The notes under the pieces: model-generated
Told to the model about the DNA's origin: nothing
Databases searched by the model: none
The model's input: only the letters and a program-made list of their open reading frames with translations
Translations under genes and position numbers: made by a program
Part shown: positions 59,501-64,000 of the stretch, in pieces
Layout of the letters: every line of letters begins with the position of its first letter
How positions within the stretch are numbered: position 1 is the first letter of the stretch
Assembly: GCF_026213295.1 (NCBI RefSeq)
Contig: NC_079412.1
Coordinates: 8,017,630-8,081,629 of the forward strand
DNA: 64,000 nt
Source of the DNA: Gadus chalcogrammus
Lineage: Eukaryota > Chordata > Actinopteri > Gadiformes > Gadidae
Direction of reading: 5' to 3'

Positions 59501-60565
59501 CCTCTGACAGTTGTGTGAGTTCCGGCAGCCCTCAGGACACCTCTGGAGCATCTCCTCCATAATTTCATGGGGACTACGACAGAACAAGGTGGTGTTAAAA
59601 TGCAATATGCATTTCCTTAAATCAAGTGTTGATAATTCTAAAGGCATATTTTGTTTTTGTCTTTAATTGACATTACTTGGATTTTTTTGGCATGGCAGCT
59701 GGCTTCCTTTTCATGCATCTTAGCCTTTGCAGCCTTGCAAGGCGTGCCTGTAGTTGTTTTATTCTCTGAAATAACAAAAAAGGCATCCTTTATGTGTGTC
59801 TGCTACATAATAATGCTACAGTCAGAATTTTGAAATTGAAGAAGCTCAGAACATCACCTGGTCCTTCTTTTGGGGACTGCTGTGCAGAATTGTCACCTGA
59901 GCCTCAGCCTGTTCTTTGGTGCCTCCATTTGACTCTACAGTCCCTTCTGCGCTCTCCTCCGTCCTTTCCTCCATTTCAACTGTTGTCTCTAGAGTCTCCT
60001 CTGTCCTTTCCGGTATAATTTCTGCTGTCTCCTCTGTGCTTTTCTCTGTCCCTCCCTCTGTGTCTATATACCTGTCTTCTTCCTCAGATTGACTCTGCTT
60101 AGCTTTTGAGGATTGAATCAGTCAATATCAAAGGATCAGTTAAAGTTAATTCATTCAATGTAATGTATGTAAATGTTATTTCAGGGGACTGTCTTAATTA
60201 TTTGTATGTTGGTCTTGGTCTCAGTTATGTTACCTTCTTTTTTTTTCTCCGCCTTTTAAGAGGTGGGGAGGCAAGTGGTGGCGGGTTGTCGCAATCCACC
60301 AGTGTGGGGATGGCATCTCTGGTGAGTGCTACCTTTCCATTGTGCTATTCGAAGCACACACAGCACAATGTATCAGTAAATCTATTGATTTTTATTATAT
60401 TTAATTTAAATTCTCATTTCTTTCAATATGCACAACTCACTTTTTTAAGGAAGCATTCCTCAAAATGCAGTTCACAGACAACAAAGCCCCCTTGCATTAA
60501 CTCCTCGTGTGACATGGAGTGTCTGAGGGCACTTCGCCTCATGTTTATGAGCCATTTCTTTTCTC
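56576..60565 (-). pseudogene. P-element/THAP9-like transposase (15 exons seen, one frameshift, first exon not found)
   Basis: DNA transposase of the P superfamily. Minus-strand exons: 60565-60441, 60318-60234, 60102-59897, 59765-59677, 59573-59334, 59234-59013, 58929-58831, 58711-58630, 58592-58525, 58427-58256, 58153-58051, 57922-57815, 57644-57584, 57497-57207, 57085-56576. Phases agree at every junction. Order: C-terminal half of a THAP domain (EKKWLINMRR, VCELHFEECF, then RDAIPTLV), a basic run, an acidic TEE-rich linker, a leucine-rich coiled coil (RIKQLQARLARLQRLR), the catalytic core (LVLDEMSIKK; VICDQGSPN; FDVPHLLKSIRNNL; RMAPKLTDKHILLPAFSKM; SAMVTLQRLPAEAKD), then the NLFSLIRGKGGHKYNPSAREF region. 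Exons from 59234 to the stop are fully open (571 aa). The exon 59573-59334 needs one extra base. No terminal inverted repeats located; domestication cannot be excluded. Confidence 0.85.
57721..57742. repeat. Poly-G run
   Basis: About 22 G in a THAP9-like gene intron; a likely spot for assembly error. Confidence 0.9.
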
Positions 60566-61426
60566 CTGAAATAGAAACCTGGATTAGAATCATAATTGTA
60601 AGACTGCATCAACTTAGTTTACATCAGTAAACAATTTCCTAGAGAGCAGTGTTCTGTTGTACTCCTCCTCATGCCTCTTCCTTTCTTGATCTCTACAGTT
60701 GGACCTTGATGCTGTGACAACGGACAAGTCTTCTTCCTCTTTTATTATATTGTTGTTCCTCTGTCCTTTTTTCCCTGCCTCTGTTCAGTATGTTCAGTGT
60801 TGTTAAATCATTTCTCTTTTTTTTTAAATTATTTACTATGTTACTGTTCTTATTGTGTTCTTGTTATTGTGATGTTTGAATAAGTTACTATGCAGATGAA
60901 AAACGGATGTGTTAATGTTGTTATAGACCTACAGTTTGATGACATTCGTGCATTGTTTTAATAATGTCGTCCGTAGCAGCCAGAACCGAAAGATTCGGGT
61001 TAATTTAGACCACGGACCCGTGGCTCATGGGTGAATGTAAGGATTCGGTTCTTTGAATCCGATTGACTCAGATTCAACCTTTAAACATGGAGCAACGGCG
61101 AACGGTAGTAACGTGAACTCTTAAGTGGAACCTTAATAGGTCCATGAGTGGAACAGTTAAGCGAAAAAAAATAAACAAGAGAAAATGTATTTGCAAGTCG
61201 TTTAGGCTATGCTTAACTTTATAATAGTTCCATGGTACGCAGCAAGAAAGATACCCAGTCACAATACTCCCGTACCATCTGTTTGTATAATTTAATTAAC
61301 AGCATGGGCTCCCGCTAGCTTAACAGTACTACCGTTTACTCTTGCATTAACAAGAGCAGCGGAAACCTGCTCAATCGTCAATGTGGTCGGAGTGCCCGAC
61401 TTGCACAAGTACGCGAATTGAGAAGT

Positions 61427-62828
61427 GGCTGTTTCCCAATGTCAAGGAAGCATGCTCAACGGCCGCCCTTTTAAGGACGCTACGTCATAGAACGCCGAAA
61501 AGCACTGTTCCAATGTTGAGGACACTAGAAAGCCGCGCCATTTTTGCGTCCTTTTTTTTGGAGAATTCCGAGATTTTTCAAGGATGCATCGCTGCATCCT
61601 AGACGAGCCAAAACTACCAACAATCCTCTGCGTTCACTGGGCGGGTTCTTGAAAATGGCAGAGCAGTACACGTTCGAATGAAGTCAAGTTATATTAGTTT
61701 TCAGAAATATTTTGTGCCGTATTGCTTTTTATAGATTCATCATGTTAATGCAAATAATCAAGCCTGAAGACCTGTGCCACTTTTCAAACGTTTTTGCAAC
61801 TTAATATACGTTGCTATATTTTGCATGGATGTAGCTGGTGTTAAACACCACTGTCACCAATGTCAATTTACTCGCTCACAAGATTACATGATTTATGTAT
61901 ACCTATTTATGTTTACATAAATAGGTATTTATGTATGTTTTGTATACCTATTTTATTTAATAATTTCTCTTCCTGAAAATGTTTCTGCTCTCTGAACAGA
62001 GGGCATACAATAATCAGATGAACAATAAAAAAAACAAAAGAAACATTCACTTTTGTTTGAAAAAAGAATGAATATATAATAAAATATGCATCTTCTATAA
62101 GGAGGTGGTAAATACAGGATGCAACTCATGCAGTGTGAACCACAGTGGTAGGCTATAGAGGGGGCTGGGGGGGGCTACCTAACTCTGCAAACTAGGTGTC
62201 TGTGGTCTATTTTGCATTCTGCAAGTCAAAATATAATCGACTACTGAGTTCAAAGCACAATGTGGAAGTGTGACACAAGCCCATCATTGCAGATCTAACA
62301 CATTATTTGCATATTTAACATATTATTTCCATGAATGCCATGACACTGAAACACATTGAATAAGCTTCCATCCGCACATATATAAAATGGACATAAACAA
62401 ATACCGGTATGCAAAGATAAAGAATAAAAGAATGTATTAATTTTCAATCAATTCCGATTAGAATTTATAACGTGAAAACTTTATTTATATTAGTTACATT
62501 CTTTATCCAACAGGTATTGCACAAAGCTATTGAACTGATAGATTTCAGCTTATTTCTAAACTGTTTGTATTCTAATGCGTTGTGGTCAAATACATATCGA
62601 TCAGCTTGATTGCTGCCATGTTTTATTCATAAGCGCACATGTGTTTACAAGCGGACACGCAGTATTAAAAAGCGGAAGCGGAAGCGCTTCCACACTACCA
62701 AGTCGTTCCCAAAGTCCGACGTTACAAACGCTAGGAAGCACTCGAGCTAGCACTCTAGTCTCATCTCCATAGGACGCGACTAGCAAGGACGCGTCCTAGC
62801 AAGGCTGCAGCCTTCACTTTGGGAAATG
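61427..62828. mobile_element. Possible TIR element with TTTCCCAA ends
   Basis: GTTTCCCAATGTCAAGGAAGC (61429) is an imperfect invert of GCAGCCTTCACTTTGGGAAA (62808). AGGACGC motifs follow inward on both sides. No ORF; target duplication not defined. Confidence 0.45.
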
Positions 62829-62909
62829 AGTGGGTGGGATCGGTCGTCAAGATGGCGGCGCAAAGCTACAGTGACGTCACGTGAACCAAACGAATACAGG
62901 CTTACCTGT

Positions 62910-63037
<128 letters not shown>

Positions 63038-63276
63038 GCGCGCACATTGCAGGGCAATGCATTTGACGTTTCAGATTCTTCAGTTCAATTCATTTTACAT
63101 TTCTGCATTTTTAGCAATGCTTTGCGCTTTTCATTCAGCGATGACTTTATTTTTTCCCCCCAACCATTTACTATTTCTTAAATGGTGTGTATGTTTAGTC
63201 AATTTAGACTTTTGAACTTTTGTTCAAATCCCTTCACTTGATTTAAGCCATTTAAGGTTTCTTTATGTCTTAATCG

Positions 63277-64000
63277 ATGTGGTTTTTATTGGAAAATATT
63301 TTCAACCTCGCTTTGTACTACAGCAATGACGGGTTTGCGGACGGTAGTTTCCACCAACAACTCATATCAGGAAATGTGACTCAAACCTGTGTGAGTTGCG
63401 CACAGTATAGGAAATACCTTGGGCGTCACGTTTTGTCTCCACTTTTCCAGGAATCAGAAAAGCACAAATTAGGGCCGCAGAACAGAAAGTAAGTTCCCAT
63501 TTTTTTCTATATTCCAAAGTGCGCATTTACAATCGCTCCGTAGCGATATTGTTTAGGTATTTCCTTTATTCTACTCTTTGAATGGACTTGGAAATTAACT
63601 TTATCGAGGAGAATAAATTAGACTCCTCACATAGGCCTATTTGGTCTTTATTTGTATTCCTTATGCTATGATAACAAGCAAACTATCCGAGACCTATATT
63701 TGTCTTAATACTTTATAATGCTGGACGAGAATTATGGGTAAATGTTCCCCTCCAATGTATTCCCTTTCTAAATGCAGTTTAGCCAAAGTAGATGCAAACC
63801 ATGCCTTCAGAGTGAACAATTGCATGTATTGTATTGCGTTCTTTAAGCCCGTGTATCCGATGCAACAGTTTTTGTTGTTGTGGTTGCAGGGACTTCTATA
63901 GGTGCAGGCCTCCGATTTTACGCTTGGGCCAACTGCTTTGTAAGCGCGTCAGAGATGCGGGCCATCTCTAAGAAAGGTTTGGTCCTGGTCATGATCAGTG
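63277..64000 (+). CDS. 5' end of an unidentified gene (partial, runs off the window)
   Basis: A first exon appears to end at 63488 with a strong donor (AGAAA|GTAAGTT). A second begins at 63890 after TTTTTGTTGTTGTGGTTGCAG. In the second exon an ATG at 63955 opens MRAISKKGLVLVMIS, basic residues followed by a hydrophobic stretch, as in a type II membrane protein or signal anchor. Alternatively the ORF from 63277 continues through the junction for about 25 codons to a TAA near 63966, which would make it an upstream ORF. I do not recognise the product. A glycosyltransferase is possible from the N-terminal shape but is speculation. Confidence 0.35.

Overview
This window is eukaryotic and almost certainly from a teleost fish. 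It has intron-split vertebrate genes with GT-AG splice sites, dense dinucleotide microsatellites (CA, CT, GA, TA), a tac3a-type tachykinin precursor with fish-specific peptides, and typical fish transposons (L2-like LINE, Ty3/gypsy, Harbinger, hAT and P-element/THAP9-like copies). No prokaryotic feature, CRISPR array, tRNA or rRNA was found.

Layout. (1) 1-16,107, plus strand: six coding exons of znf385a, a three-finger zinc-finger protein. Its introns are full of microsatellites, and a 31-bp array repeats its first visible splice donor. (2) 16,108-24,676: no gene seen, only simple repeats and a degenerate AGAACACCCTAGCAACCA-type satellite. (3) 24,677-27,309, minus: a 5'-truncated, frameshifted LINE inserted in a GGATACTATA minisatellite. 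(4) 27,400-35,290: AT-rich, no gene recognised, traces of DNA transposons. (5) 35,290-37,870, minus: a broken Ty3/gypsy element with a 30-bp repeat coding proline-rich decapeptides. (6) 38,590-40,320, plus: tac3a, complete, with TATA box, seven exons and polyA signal. (7) 41,338-47,696, minus: a C1GALT1-type core-1 beta-1,3-galactosyltransferase in three coding exons; its large first intron holds a gypsy gag fragment and LINE pieces. (8) 48,000-55,600: a transposon graveyard, including a 3.1-kb hAT-like element with a perfect 8-bp target duplication that carries two younger insertions. (9) 56,576-60,565, minus: a P-element/THAP9-like transposase in 15 recognisable exons, in phase throughout except for one apparent 1-base frameshift; the 5'-most exon was not found. 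(10) 63,200-64,000, plus: 5' end of an unidentified gene running off the window.

The three host genes do not form a pathway: a nuclear nucleic-acid-binding protein, a neuropeptide precursor and a Golgi glycosyltransferase. The most notable signals are the near-intact P-type transposase, the tandemly copied splice donor, the repeated use of microsatellites as 3' splice-site tracts, and the nested transposons. All calls rest on reading the sequence; no database search was run.
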